This document shows positions 1 through 8,883 of a DNA stretch of 64,000 nucleotides, piece by piece. Position 1 is the stretch's first letter. Every line of letters begins with the position of its first letter. Position numbers and translations under genes: made by a program. Origin of the DNA: Myxococcales bacterium (GTDB lineage Bacteria; Myxococcota_C; UBA6777); NCBI GenBank assembly GCA_020632975.1, contig JACKEL010000008.1:124001-188000 (forward strand). The letters are read 5' to 3'. Below the pieces are notes generated by a model, which searched no databases, was not told the origin of the DNA, and saw nothing but the letters and a program-made list of their open reading frames with translations.

Positions 1-47
1 AACACGAGCACACGAGACATCAGGACCTCCCTCAAGTCTAGATAAAA

Positions 48-548
48 TCAGTATTTGGGGATATCAAAAGAGAAGGACTGCACCATCTTTTCAAAGAGCT
101 TTTGGCGTTCTTTGTATTGCTCTGAGGGCGTCCGTATATCCATGATATATTTATATTTTCCAGCATCCACGATCACCTTAATCAAGGTAACCTCTGGACC
201 ATTCTTCTTGGGTCGAAAAGTGCCCACCATACGCCATGTTTTGTGACCCCGCACAGAGAGCCAGTCTTCGCTTTCTGTCACGAATCCCGTCATCTCGATT
301 TGGACCGAGTTACGGGTACTTTTGACCAAGTTTTCAATCTCGCCATCGTCAGGAAGACGCGTGATCTTAATCAAATCCCCCTGATCTCCCGCGATAAGAT
401 CGCCTTTGATCCCCCATTCCTTTGGCACAGTCACTTCGTACCAAAGAGTCTCATTCTTGATGACACGAGTAGAACATCCCGATACTCCGACCGCTACAAC
501 AAGAACAAATGCCAAGCCAAGAAAACGCCGCAAGAGAGAAGTGCGCAT
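48..548 (-). CDS. small lipoprotein, PsbP/DcrB-like fold suspected
   Basis: A 166-residue protein with a lipoprotein signal: basic start, hydrophobic core and lipobox GVSGC, so it should be lipidated at Cys25 and anchored in the envelope. The rest is about 140 residues of alternating strand-like segments starting YEVTVPKEW and ending MVQSFSF. That pattern (Tyr..Pro..Trp at the front, SF at the back) recalls PsbP/DcrB-type small envelope proteins, but this is a resemblance only. The ATG at 548 has AGGAG eight bases upstream. It lies 111 bases downstream of the next gene on the same strand and could share its transcript. No catalytic motif is visible. Confidence 0.75.
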   Translation of the reverse strand: MRTSLLRRFLGLAFVLVVAVGVSGCSTRVIKNETLWYEVTVPKEWGIKGDLIAGDQGDLIKITRLPDDGEIENLVKSTRNSVQIEMTGFVTESEDWLSVRGHKTWRMVGTFRPKKNGPEVTLIKVIVDAGKYKYIMDIRTPSEQYKERQKLFEKMVQSFSFDIPKY

Positions 549-659
549 ACTTCGGACTCCTAATGTGCAGAATGAAAAGGCAGGCTGGAAACCAAAGGTG
601 GCCAGCTACCGCGAGAACAGACAAATCCCCAAAGACCGTCTCGCGGAAGCAAGGTGGGA

Positions 660-2852
660 TCAGCGGGGACGGATCATTTGGAAATAACGTTTTACCATAC
701 GTCGTGCGTTGGCGGGGACACGTTTTTCAGAGAGGACTTCTTCTGTGATACGTGAGTAGTCCGCATATACCTTGCGATAACTGTTGCTTGCAAAGCCTTC
801 TGCGCTCGCATCGCGGATCACAACGCTACGTGTTGGACCACCACGTTTTTTACCGCGCAAGGTTTCTTCTCGAAAGTCTTTTGCAACATCCGCTGCTTCT
901 TTCGCACCCATCTTGAAGCCATCTCCGCTGTTTCCAGCGCCTTTGCCTTTGCCTTTGCCCTGACCGTCTTTTCCTTGGCTCTTGCCTTGCCCTTGTCCTT
1001 GGCCCTTGCCTTGTTGGCCCTGACCGTCTTTTCCTTGGCCTTGCTTGCCCTGCTGCCCTTGCCCCTGTTGTCCTTGTTGGCCTTGCTGCCCTTGGCCTTG
1101 CCCTTGCTTACCTTGTTGACCCTGCTTGCCTTGTTGACCTTGCTGGCCCTGCTGACCCTGCTGACCCTGCTGGCCCTGCTGCCCTTGTTGGCCTTGCTGC
1201 CCTTGCTGCCCTTGTTGGCCCTGCTGACCTTTTTGGCCGCGTTGTCCTTTTTGACCGCGTTGTCCTTTTTGTCCCTGTTGACCGCGTTGCCCCTGCTTAC
1301 CTTGCTGACCACGCTGTCCTTGTTGGCCCTGTTTCTGGCCTTGTTGTCCTTGTTGACCTTGCTGACCCTTTTGGCCCTGCTGGCCTTTTTGCCCTTGGCC
1401 TTGCTTCTGACCTTGTTGGCCCTGTTGACCCTGCTTTTGACCTTGTTGGCCCTGTTGACCCTGCTTTTGGCCTTGTTGGCCCTGCTGGCCCTGTTTTTGG
1501 CCCTGTTGTCCTTGCTTTTGGCCCTGCTGTCCTTGCTTCTGACCTTGCTGGCCCTGCTTCTGGCCTTGCTGTCCTTGTTTCTGGCCTTGTTGACCTTTTT
1601 TGCCGCTGGCCTTTTGCATGAACTGCTGCATCTGTTGTTGGCGTTGTTGGTTGCCAAGGGACTGTTCTTGAACAGCTTGTTTCATTTGCTGGATTTGTTG
1701 TTTTGCGGCTTGGCGCGTGTCTTGTTGGCCAGAGCGTTGCGACATCTTGCCCATCGCTTTTTTCGCTTTGTTCATCGCTTGGCCAGCTTTTTGACGGGCA
1801 CCTGATTGACGGGAACGACGGGCTTTTCCGAGTTGTTTGGCAGCTTCGCGGATTTGATCTTGCATCTCTTTGGGGAGATTGCGGAGCATCTTCTCCATCA
1901 TCTTGGCAAATTGTCGCAATTGTTTTTGCGACATATTCTTTGTTAGCTGCTCCGCCAACTTCTTCATCGCGTCGTTCACGGCCTTCTGATCACGCGAACG
2001 CAAGGCTTTTTCCAGCGCTTTCATGTAGGGGTTTTTGTTATTGCGCATGGAGCGCATCATCTGTTCGAGCGCTTTGCTAGCGGCCTGATCTTTTTTGGCG
2101 GCGGGGCTTTGCGCGTTTTTATCGAGTCGTTGTTCGAGTTCAGCGAGCTTTTGATAAAACTCGCGGCGGCTCATGGTCCCTTCCTCAAGAGCCTTCCACA
2201 TCTTTTGGATCTCTTTGTAGATCTTCTTGAGTTCGGGATCTGTAATCTTTTCCATCGCCTTTTCTTGTTGGCGCTTTTCTTCTTCTGTGCGCTGAAGGGC
2301 GAGTTCTTCGCTGCTCAGTTGGACTTTCTTTTCAGAGATCGTGAGCTTTTTCTTGATGACGGGCTTGTGTTCCACGGGTGGTCGCACAAAAGGAACGATG
2401 GAGAAAGCAACCGCCATCGAAACAAGTTCATAAAGCCCGTTGGGACGGCGCCAAGGAGAGATCTTTCGTGGGTCCACATCACGAGATCGCTGCGCGGCAT
2501 CTTCGATGGCTGCGGCGGCAAAACGCGAACGCTGATCTTGCATCAGGAATTGCATCGCAGCAGTGAAACGATCTGCAAGGCCAGCCTCTTTGTCGATCAA
2601 GTGAGCGACACGAAGCGGTTCAAGCGGCCAAAACCAGCCCAACAAAACCGCTCCAACGAACATCCCCACAGCCCCAGTCCAACAAACCGAGGACCACACT
2701 GTCTGTATATCCAAGCGCCCCAACAACAACGCAACCAAGATCAGAAAGCTCGCAGGAACGGAGACAGACATCACTCCATTCAAGATCCTCTGGAGTCGCA
2801 AGCGCGTCCCCACTTGGCGAATCACCAAATCAATCCTCTGTTTCTCGCTCAT
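660..2852 (-). CDS. membrane protein with coiled coil and long Gln/Gly/Lys repeat tract (DUF4175-like)
   Basis: A 730-residue protein. Hydrophobic segments lie near residues 30-48, 55-78 and 140-157, with the short stretch after them (EPLRVAHLIDKEAGLADRF) typical of DUF4175-like membrane proteins. A Lys/Glu-rich coiled coil follows (about 175-400), then some 200 residues made almost only of Gln, Gly and Lys in units such as GQQGQKQ, then a normal 80-residue C-terminus ending in a YFQMIRP motif. The conserved ends argue that the low-complexity tract is translated in this frame. ATG 2852 has AAAGGAG five bases upstream. In related bacteria such proteins often lie near VWA/Bat-type genes, but none is seen here. 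Function unknown. Confidence 0.8.
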   Translation of the reverse strand: MSEKQRIDLVIRQVGTRLRLQRILNGVMSVSVPASFLILVALLLGRLDIQTVWSSVCWTGAVGMFVGAVLLGWFWPLEPLRVAHLIDKEAGLADRFTAAMQFLMQDQRSRFAAAAIEDAAQRSRDVDPRKISPWRRPNGLYELVSMAVAFSIVPFVRPPVEHKPVIKKKLTISEKKVQLSSEELALQRTEEEKRQQEKAMEKITDPELKKIYKEIQKMWKALEEGTMSRREFYQKLAELEQRLDKNAQSPAAKKDQAASKALEQMMRSMRNNKNPYMKALEKALRSRDQKAVNDAMKKLAEQLTKNMSQKQLRQFAKMMEKMLRNLPKEMQDQIREAAKQLGKARRSRQSGARQKAGQAMNKAKKAMGKMSQRSGQQDTRQAAKQQIQQMKQAVQEQSLGNQQRQQQMQQFMQKASGKKGQQGQKQGQQGQKQGQQGQKQGQQGQKQGQQGQKQGQQGQQGQKQGQQGQQGQKQGQQGQQGQKQGQGQKGQQGQKGQQGQQGQQGQKQGQQGQRGQQGKQGQRGQQGQKGQRGQKGQRGQKGQQGQQGQQGQQGQQGQQGQQGQQGQQGQQGQQGKQGQQGKQGQGQGQQGQQGQQGQGQQGKQGQGKDGQGQQGKGQGQGQGKSQGKDGQGKGKGKGAGNSGDGFKMGAKEAADVAKDFREETLRGKKRGGPTRSVVIRDASAEGFASNSYRKVYADYSRITEEVLSEKRVPANARRMVKRYFQMIRPR
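980..1600 (-). repeat. low-complexity tandem repeat coding for Gln/Gly/Lys
   Basis: Short units coding GQQ, GQK and GKQ recur for about 600 bases inside the membrane-protein gene. The DNA shows many near-identical 9 to 21 base units (for example ttgttggccctg and variants), so copy number may vary between strains by slippage. The other frames of this tract also stay open and give Leu/Ala-rich or Lys/Ala/Asn-rich products that are artefacts. Confidence 0.85.
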
Positions 2853-3046
2853 GCCCGCTCCTTTTGCGTCAAGAAAGCCTAACCAAAGAAGATAGAATGT
2901 ACATCCTCCAGAAACAAGACACCCCCACCTTACAAAAGTTGCACAAACGCATCACAACACAAAAGGATCTGCTTCTTTTTGGGTCTGTTTTGGGGGAGTA
3001 CGAAAGAAAAGAGGAGGCATTGCAAGGCGAGAAGCGAGGGGGAAGA

Positions 3047-5590
3047 TCAGCGTTTGAGGAGCGAGCCAGGGCGGAACCAAGGATGAATCGAGAGCATCGG
3101 GCGGGGCGGAGTCATCAGGTGCCCATAAAGGAAACGGTAGATCGAGTATGTCTGCAAGACGTAACGTGCGTAGCGACGGGTTTGTTGGATCGAGATCGCT
3201 TCCACCCATTCATCGAAAGGAAGCTGCGGATTGCGTCGCAACCAGCGATTGACCCAAGCAGGTCCCGCGTTGTAGCCAGGGATCGCGACAGGCGCACGTT
3301 TAAATTGCGCAAGCAACATCCGCAGATAACGGGTTCCCAAAGCGATATTCACTTCAGGTTGGTACAGGGTTTCAGGATTCATCGAACGACCAGGGAACAC
3401 GCGACGCGCCACTTGCTTGGCTGTGGGCATAATCAATTGCATCAGGCCGTAAGCATTGGAGAAAGACTGTGTGCGCGGATTAAATGTGCTCTCTTCGCGC
3501 ATCACGCCGTACACCATCGCGGGGTCCATCTTGTTGCGTGTGGCTTGCGTCTTCACCTCATCCCAAAAAGCAAGGGGATAAGCGAGATACCAGTTGTGCG
3601 CGGTGTTGCCCGAAAATGCGATATTTCCAGCGATGGTTCCACGACGACGGAAGAAACGATCCGCAAGGTGATACTGCCCTGCCAGTCTGAAGTGCATCGC
3701 CAAAAAGTCCGAGCCAGGGTCAGGATAGAGCGCACAACGCCAACGCCGTGGCTTTTTGTTTGGTCCAGGGAAGGTGTTGCAGTTAATGAGACGCAACCAC
3801 TCGGATGCTGCGAGGTCATCCATGTCGAGGCGGTACAACTCAGCACCTTTTTTGTAAGGGTCAGAGTCCACAAAAGCGGGGAGTTTCTTTTGTGCAAAGA
3901 TGTTGCGGATATCTTCGGCTTTTGGTTCTTGAATCCAACGCGGTCCCCAAGGAAGCTGCGCAAGTTGGACGGGCTCCGTGGGTGGTTTAACGGCAAAGAT
4001 ATCGCTATTCACGCCATGTTTGTTCAACATCGCAACGATCGGGAGTTCGGGCAGTCGCCACGGTCGTTTGCGCAGTTGCACCAGTCGCTCGACCCCCAAA
4101 AAGCTGTAGTAATGCAAGGGATGATCTTGGACGAGTTTGGTATAGAGCTTTTCAGCCTCGGGTGAATCGAGCTTTCCTGCGGCATTTTGTGCGGTGCGAG
4201 CAGCAAAGTACAACGAGCCGGGCGCATACTTTTCTTTGCGAAAGCGCGTATACATCGACTTAAAGGCGCCTTTCGCTTCGTCCCAACGACCGCCACGATA
4301 AGCTTGATAAGCAAGGCGCCAGCGTGCATACAGCGCCATATCGCCTTTTGGAAAGTCACGCAACAAGCGAGCGTACGTCTTTTTCGCAGCGTCTTCGCGT
4401 TTGCTGCGTTCGAGAAGTTCGGCCACATTGAAGATCGCATCGTCTGCAAGATAATGTTTGGGATAACGTGCAGCGAGACGACGCATCCACCGAATCGATG
4501 GGCTCACACGTCCTAAACGGCGGTAGGATTGGCCCAAACGAAACAAGACGCGCACCTCTTCGTAAGCAAGACCTTTGCAAAGCTTGGCCGCAGGGACGAG
4601 ATCACGCAAAGCATCGCGGTAACGACGCAAACGGAACCAAGCAAACCCACGTGCGAAACGCAGCTTGCATTGTTGTGTGCGTGGAGACTTGGCGCTCAAA
4701 CGCACACCTTTCATCACCTCCAAGGCCGCTCGATAAGCAAAGACGCGATTCAAACGATAGGCTTGAAGCAAGCGCTCGTCATTGTTGAGTTCCAAGCGGA
4801 TCTTGCGGCCTTTCAACCAGTTGGTCGCGATCTTTGTTTGCCAAGAAGCAGGACGCTCCACGAGCAAACGACGCAACGACGCCAAAGCGAGTTTGCGTTG
4901 CGACTTTTTCCGCAAAGCCCAACGTGCCCGCGCTGTTAACCACCATGCGGTGGGCTCTTTCTCAAAGATCTCCCCCTCCAAGACCTCGATCAAACGGCTG
5001 TGTTGCTTCTCGCCCAAAAGGAACTCCGCGGCTTGGAGTCGAGCGATCTTGTAGAGTTTGGAGTCGCTAGGGATGGTCAAAAAGGCAGCGATAGCCTTGT
5101 CCAAGATCTTTTCTTCTTGCCATGATCGAGCTTCCCAATACGCGAGATAGTCGGCCAAAAGATCTTCTTTGGGCTTGGCGATTTTTGCAAAAGCCTCACG
5201 CGCCAGCCCCCAAGACTGCTTCTTAAACCAACAACGCCCCAACATGATCCACGAAGCGCGCTGTATCGCGGGCTTGTGTTTCTTTTTCGCCATCTCGTCA
5301 GCAGCATTTTGACAGTCGCCTTGCGCCAAATAACGCCGCAAGACCTGTGTCTTCTCGCTTTCCAAATAAGGCTCAAGCGTCCAACTTGGAGCCTTGGGCG
5401 CCGCTGGTTGGACAGTTTTGGCAACAGGCGTTGTGGCCTTTTGGGTTTCTTTTTTGGCAAGAGGTACAGTTCGACGCGAAACGATGGGACGTTTGGCAAC
5501 ACTATCATCGCGGGTGTTACGCGTCTTACAGCCCACCGAGCAAAGTGCTCCCATCCCCAAGATACCTACGAAACGTGTAAGCGAACGCAT
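3047..5590 (-). CDS. lytic murein transglycosylase lipoprotein (Slt family)
   Basis: An 847-residue peptidoglycan hydrolase that should cleave the MurNAc-GlcNAc bond to form 1,6-anhydro ends in the periplasm. The N-terminus is a lipoprotein signal (ALCSVGC). Residues from about 70 to 600 are helical and TPR-like, as in the superhelical domain of Slt70. The catalytic SLT domain is at about 675-830: the active-site Glu is in MREES (second Glu, residue 700, codon 3491-3493), followed by AYGLMQLIMPTA and GYNAGPAWVNRW. Slt70 itself is about 645 residues, so the helical part is longer here. The ATG has GAGGA upstream. It is 171 bases downstream of the VanZ-like gene on the same strand. Confidence 0.93.
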   Translation of the reverse strand: MRSLTRFVGILGMGALCSVGCKTRNTRDDSVAKRPIVSRRTVPLAKKETQKATTPVAKTVQPAAPKAPSWTLEPYLESEKTQVLRRYLAQGDCQNAADEMAKKKHKPAIQRASWIMLGRCWFKKQSWGLAREAFAKIAKPKEDLLADYLAYWEARSWQEEKILDKAIAAFLTIPSDSKLYKIARLQAAEFLLGEKQHSRLIEVLEGEIFEKEPTAWWLTARARWALRKKSQRKLALASLRRLLVERPASWQTKIATNWLKGRKIRLELNNDERLLQAYRLNRVFAYRAALEVMKGVRLSAKSPRTQQCKLRFARGFAWFRLRRYRDALRDLVPAAKLCKGLAYEEVRVLFRLGQSYRRLGRVSPSIRWMRRLAARYPKHYLADDAIFNVAELLERSKREDAAKKTYARLLRDFPKGDMALYARWRLAYQAYRGGRWDEAKGAFKSMYTRFRKEKYAPGSLYFAARTAQNAAGKLDSPEAEKLYTKLVQDHPLHYYSFLGVERLVQLRKRPWRLPELPIVAMLNKHGVNSDIFAVKPPTEPVQLAQLPWGPRWIQEPKAEDIRNIFAQKKLPAFVDSDPYKKGAELYRLDMDDLAASEWLRLINCNTFPGPNKKPRRWRCALYPDPGSDFLAMHFRLAGQYHLADRFFRRRGTIAGNIAFSGNTAHNWYLAYPLAFWDEVKTQATRNKMDPAMVYGVMREESTFNPRTQSFSNAYGLMQLIMPTAKQVARRVFPGRSMNPETLYQPEVNIALGTRYLRMLLAQFKRAPVAIPGYNAGPAWVNRWLRRNPQLPFDEWVEAISIQQTRRYARYVLQTYSIYRFLYGHLMTPPRPMLSIHPWFRPGSLLKR

Positions 5591-5720
5591 GAGACTTCCT
5601 CAAATCGTCAAGTTCTCGTGTTTTCCGAACTTATCGAGCGGTTCAGACAAATGATCCGCCCAAGCAGAGACGCCCAATTTGTCGCACGGTCGCGCCCCTA
5701 CGTCAAAATCTCAGTCACCA

Positions 5721-5745
5721 CCCTACCCCAAAGCAACCCCACCCC
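5721..5745 (-). other. G-quadruplex-forming motif
   Basis: On the minus strand four G runs (4, 4, 4 and 3) are separated by loops of 1, 7 and 2 bases, which fits the standard intramolecular quadruplex pattern. It lies after the VanZ-like stop and about 130 bases before the transglycosylase start, on the coding strand, so it would also be present in RNA running through. Confidence 0.5.
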
Positions 5746-5761
5746 AAGACAAGAAAAAGTC

Positions 5762-6157
5762 TTATTCTTTCGAAGACTGAAAACGCGAGCGCATGGTGAG
5801 CCACCAGATCAACGATCCAATCAAAGCGCCGATCGCATCGGCGATAAGATCCCCCCCAGAAGAGTCACGCCCAGGGACAAAACTCTGATGAAACTCATCC
5901 AAAAAGCCATACAGCGTCGCTGAGCAAGTAGCGCTCCAAACGATCCAATACGCCGAGGTCAGCCAATGCGAGAAAGCTCCAGCGAGCAGCCACCCCAAAA
6001 GGGCGAAAGCAAGGCCATGATAGAGCTTGTCCATATTCCCAATGGGAAAAAGAGCACTGGGGAGTTGTGAGCGTGAAGAGGCAAAAAAGATCACGCCCAT
6101 AAACAACAAGGCCGCCCCAGCCTCCCAGTTCCAACCACGCAAAGGTTTTTGTGTCAT
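5762..6157 (-). CDS. VanZ-like family membrane protein
   Basis: A 131-residue integral membrane protein with four hydrophobic segments. Family signs are FASSRSQLPS after the first segment, the charged DKLYHGLAFALLG motif, and the C-terminal GFLDEFHQSFVPGRDSSGGDL with the conserved Glu-Phe-x-Gln and Asp residues of VanZ-like proteins. VanZ itself gives teicoplanin resistance, but most relatives have no known role, so no resistance is claimed. ATG 6157 has GGTGG seven bases upstream; an in-frame GTG at 6178 would overlap the preceding stop by four bases and is the alternative start. Either way it follows the BFN gene directly and is probably co-transcribed with it. Confidence 0.85.
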   Translation of the reverse strand: MTQKPLRGWNWEAGAALLFMGVIFFASSRSQLPSALFPIGNMDKLYHGLAFALLGWLLAGAFSHWLTSAYWIVWSATCSATLYGFLDEFHQSFVPGRDSSGGDLIADAIGALIGSLIWWLTMRSRFQSSKE

Positions 6158-6174
6158 GGTTTGTCCACCAAGGT

Positions 6175-7236
6175 TCACTGTTTGTATTTATCGAGGGAGT
6201 CTTCGCTGCGACGCTGCACGATCTCTTTCCAACGATCTTCTTGGATCTCGTCGAGTTCGTCAGGAGAATTGGAGGAGGAAGGATCGCGTTGTTGGGTTTT
6301 TTCGAGCACGCGATCATGCACGAAGATATCCGCCCCAAAACGCAGCGCGATCGCCAAAGCATCCGAAGGACGGGCATCCAAAGAGATGACATCTTCTTGT
6401 CCGCGTTTGACTTCGATGGCTGCATAAAAAGTATTGTCTCGGATATCCGTCACGATCACACGAAAGACCGCTCCACCCATCGCAGCGATCGCTTGTTTCA
6501 ACAGATCGTGGGTCATCGGACGCGGTGTCACGATCCCCAACATCTCTGTGGCGATGGCGTTGGCTTCGGCCTCACCGATCCAGATCGGCAACAAGGCACG
6601 TCGCTCATCATCGTCATCTTCGCGTTCTCGCGCGCTTTCGCTTTCTTCTTGGGCTTCGGCGGCTTCTTCTTCAGACATCGAAGAAGGATGCGTCACAGTG
6701 ACTTCGGTTTTCCCTTCCATCCCTGCGAGCAAGCTCTCCACGTCCCTTTCGCGCAAGCCATGGGTGCGTCTGCGCGTGGGTGTGTCTTCTTCCTCAAACT
6801 CTTCGTCGTCTTCGAATTCGTCATCGTCGTCTTCGAGTTCGAGTTCGATCTCCATCTCTTCGTCGAAGTGTTCGAGGTCATCGCGTGTATCGTTCATCAA
6901 CGAAGAGGTCGTATCTTCGGCCGCTTCGCCAGCCCCTTCAGGAGAGGCGCTTCGTCGCTCGGTGGCAAAAGACTCGCTTTCATCGTCGAAGTCATCGCCA
7001 TCTTCATCAAGGTCGATCTCATCTTCGAGATCATCGCTATCCTCAAGGGAAGCAAAGCTGTAATCATCGCTTCCCTCAACGTGGACGGCGCGCTTTTTTC
7101 GCATCGCAGCGATGATCTCGAAAAGAGGACGCTTGTCCTTCAACAAGACAATGGGAGAGTTGTTAAAGGGGTCCATCGCCAAGCCTACGATGCGCATTGG
7201 GACCAGTTCTTCTTCTCTCTTCTCTTGCTCGGACAT
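6175..7236 (-). CDS. BFN-domain (DUF151) protein split by a long acidic insert
   Basis: A 353-residue protein of the bifunctional nuclease (DUF151) family. The N-terminal strand pair MRIVGLAMDPFNNSPIVLL and the remainder of the domain (LPIWIGEAEANAIA, then SLDARPSDALAIALR) are clear, but about 175 residues, rich in Asp and Glu, lie between them where normal family members have under ten. ATG 7236 is chosen because GGAG sits eight bases before it and the product then starts close to the domain; an earlier GTG/ATG would overlap miaB. It lies 25 bases after miaB and next to the VanZ-like gene. Some family members have reported nuclease activity; the role here is unknown. Confidence 0.88.
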   Translation of the reverse strand: MSEQEKREEELVPMRIVGLAMDPFNNSPIVLLKDKRPLFEIIAAMRKKRAVHVEGSDDYSFASLEDSDDLEDEIDLDEDGDDFDDESESFATERRSASPEGAGEAAEDTTSSLMNDTRDDLEHFDEEMEIELELEDDDDEFEDDEEFEEEDTPTRRRTHGLRERDVESLLAGMEGKTEVTVTHPSSMSEEEAAEAQEESESAREREDDDDERRALLPIWIGEAEANAIATEMLGIVTPRPMTHDLLKQAIAAMGGAVFRVIVTDIRDNTFYAAIEVKRGQEDVISLDARPSDALAIALRFGADIFVHDRVLEKTQQRDPSSSNSPDELDEIQEDRWKEIVQRRSEDSLDKYKQ

Positions 7237-7261
7237 ACACATTCTCCAGCGTGTGGCTGTA

Positions 7262-8662
7262 TTATTGGCCCTCACCCACAAGCGCGGTCGCGTGGGCTTC
7301 GATGATACGGATATTGATCATCTCGCCAACCAAATGCTCAGGACCCACAAAGTTAACGACTTTGTTGGTGGTGGTGCGTCCTGCCAAGCGCTCAGGGTTT
7401 CGACGAGAACGCCCTTCCACCAAGATCAGTTGCTCGGTCCCTTCAAACTTTTTGTTGATCTCCAAAGAGATCTCCAATTGTCGCTGTTGCAGGTAAGCGA
7501 GGCGACGTTGTTTATCTTCTTCAGAGATCTGCTGAACCTTGCGCGCAGCCGGGGTTTTGGGGCGAGGAGAGTATTTGAAAGAGAACAACGCATCAAAACG
7601 AACGCGTTCGATGAGGTCCATCGTCTCTTCAAAGTCCTGTTCTTCTTCGCCCGGAAAACCGACGATCACATCAGCGGTAATTGCGATGGAAGGACAACGT
7701 TCACGAAGTCCATTGACCCAGCCAAAGTATTGCTCGCGTGTATGGCGACGATTCATTCGATACAAGATGCGATCGGAGCCCGACTGGAACGGCAGGTGGA
7801 CATGATCGCACAAGATTGGAACTTCTGCAAAGCAATCGATCAATTCTTGGTGAAAGTCTCGTGGATACGGGGAGGTAAAGCGCAGACGATCCAAGCCTTC
7901 CACGCCATCCAACGAGCGAATCAAACGCGCCAGATCCCACACTTCTCCGCGATCTTTCCATTTGTAGGAGGTCACGCTCTGGCCCAACAACATGATCTCG
8001 CGGATGCCCTGCGCAGACAAACGCTGGACTTCTTCTTTGATCTCAACAGGATCACGGTAGCGTTCACGTCCACGAACATAAGGAACGATACAGAAAGAGC
8101 AGTATTTGTCGCAGCCCTTCATGATCGTGACCATCGCAGTGACCCGTGAGTCGAGCACTTGGGGAGCGATATCCAAAAAGCGCACATCGTTGGAAGGGTC
8201 AAACTCTGTTTCCACTTGGGGCTGATGTTCTTCGCGGATATTTTGGATCATCTTGGGCAGTTCGGGGATATTGTCAGGACCAAAGACCAGATCCAATGCA
8301 GGTGCACGACGCAGCAGATCTTCGCCTTCTTGTCGCGCAAAACATCCACCCACACCAATGATCAGATCGGGCGTATTTTGCTTGAGGTTGCGATAACGAC
8401 CGACTGCGCTCAATACCTTTTGTTCGGGTTTTTCGCGAACACTACAGGTATTCAACAAGATAACGCTGGCTTCTTCAGGTGTCTCGACCGCTTGGTAACC
8501 TTTTTCAGACATCAAGGTTAGGATCTTTTGTGAGTCGTGGACATTCATCTGGCAGCCAAATGTATGTACATAAACCCCGGGTTTTTGGGGTGTATTCTTC
8601 TCTTCTTGCATGACTTGTCTCGCTCTACTTGCCTGTGGGATATGCATCCGTTTTGGGGACAC
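7262..8662 (-). CDS. miaB: tRNA-2-methylthio-N6-dimethylallyladenosine synthase MiaB
   Basis: A radical-SAM methylthiotransferase that adds the 2-methylthio group to i6A37 of tRNAs reading codons starting with U. The 466-residue product has all three parts: an N-terminal UPF0004 domain with Cys37, Cys73 and Cys107 for the auxiliary 4Fe-4S cluster, the radical-SAM motif CxxxCxxC at Cys184/188/191 (GCDKYCSFC), and a C-terminal TRAM domain. The start is GTG 8662: AGGAG lies eight bases upstream, while the downstream ATG at 8611 has only a weak site. It is first in a likely operon with the BFN and VanZ-like genes. Confidence 0.95.
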   Translation of the reverse strand: MSPKRMHIPQASRARQVMQEEKNTPQKPGVYVHTFGCQMNVHDSQKILTLMSEKGYQAVETPEEASVILLNTCSVREKPEQKVLSAVGRYRNLKQNTPDLIIGVGGCFARQEGEDLLRRAPALDLVFGPDNIPELPKMIQNIREEHQPQVETEFDPSNDVRFLDIAPQVLDSRVTAMVTIMKGCDKYCSFCIVPYVRGRERYRDPVEIKEEVQRLSAQGIREIMLLGQSVTSYKWKDRGEVWDLARLIRSLDGVEGLDRLRFTSPYPRDFHQELIDCFAEVPILCDHVHLPFQSGSDRILYRMNRRHTREQYFGWVNGLRERCPSIAITADVIVGFPGEEEQDFEETMDLIERVRFDALFSFKYSPRPKTPAARKVQQISEEDKQRRLAYLQQRQLEISLEINKKFEGTEQLILVEGRSRRNPERLAGRTTTNKVVNFVGPEHLVGEMINIRIIEAHATALVGEGQ

Positions 8663-8696
8663 CGCCTTTTCTCCTAAAGGTCTAGAGATCGCGGTG

Positions 8697-8727
8697 ACCT
8701 GTATACGTCACCGATGGGTATACAGGT
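8697..8727. promoter_or_regulatory. perfect 10-bp inverted repeat upstream of miaB
   Basis: ACCTGTATAC (8697-8706) and GTATACAGGT (8718-8727) form a perfect inverted repeat with an 11-base loop, 34 bases upstream of the miaB start. No U-tract follows, so an operator or leader hairpin is as likely as a terminator for the lipoprotein gene upstream. Confidence 0.4.
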
Positions 8728-8883
8728 TTGATGCAGGATTGGGTAGGTTTGCTTCTATACAAAGAAAGACCTTGGATGCGGAAAGGCCCTTTCTGAGAAG
8801 GCGCATCATGGTGATGCCTTCAATCTCCCCTGTCAACTCTTTTGGTTCCCACCCACAATGATCCCCAAAAACCCCAACAGCGA

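Noticed and set aside
975..1805. Long plus-strand frame coding an almost pure Leu/Ala protein
   Set aside because: It is the complement of the Gln/Gly repeat tract; it has no ribosome site and its composition simply reflects the repeat.
2864..4165. 433-codon plus-strand frame opposite the transglycosylase gene
   Set aside because: No ribosome site or family motif; the minus-strand frame has a complete Slt domain.
5762..6157. Glycopeptide-resistance gene
   Set aside because: VanZ-like proteins are common without resistance, and no vanHAX-type genes are nearby.
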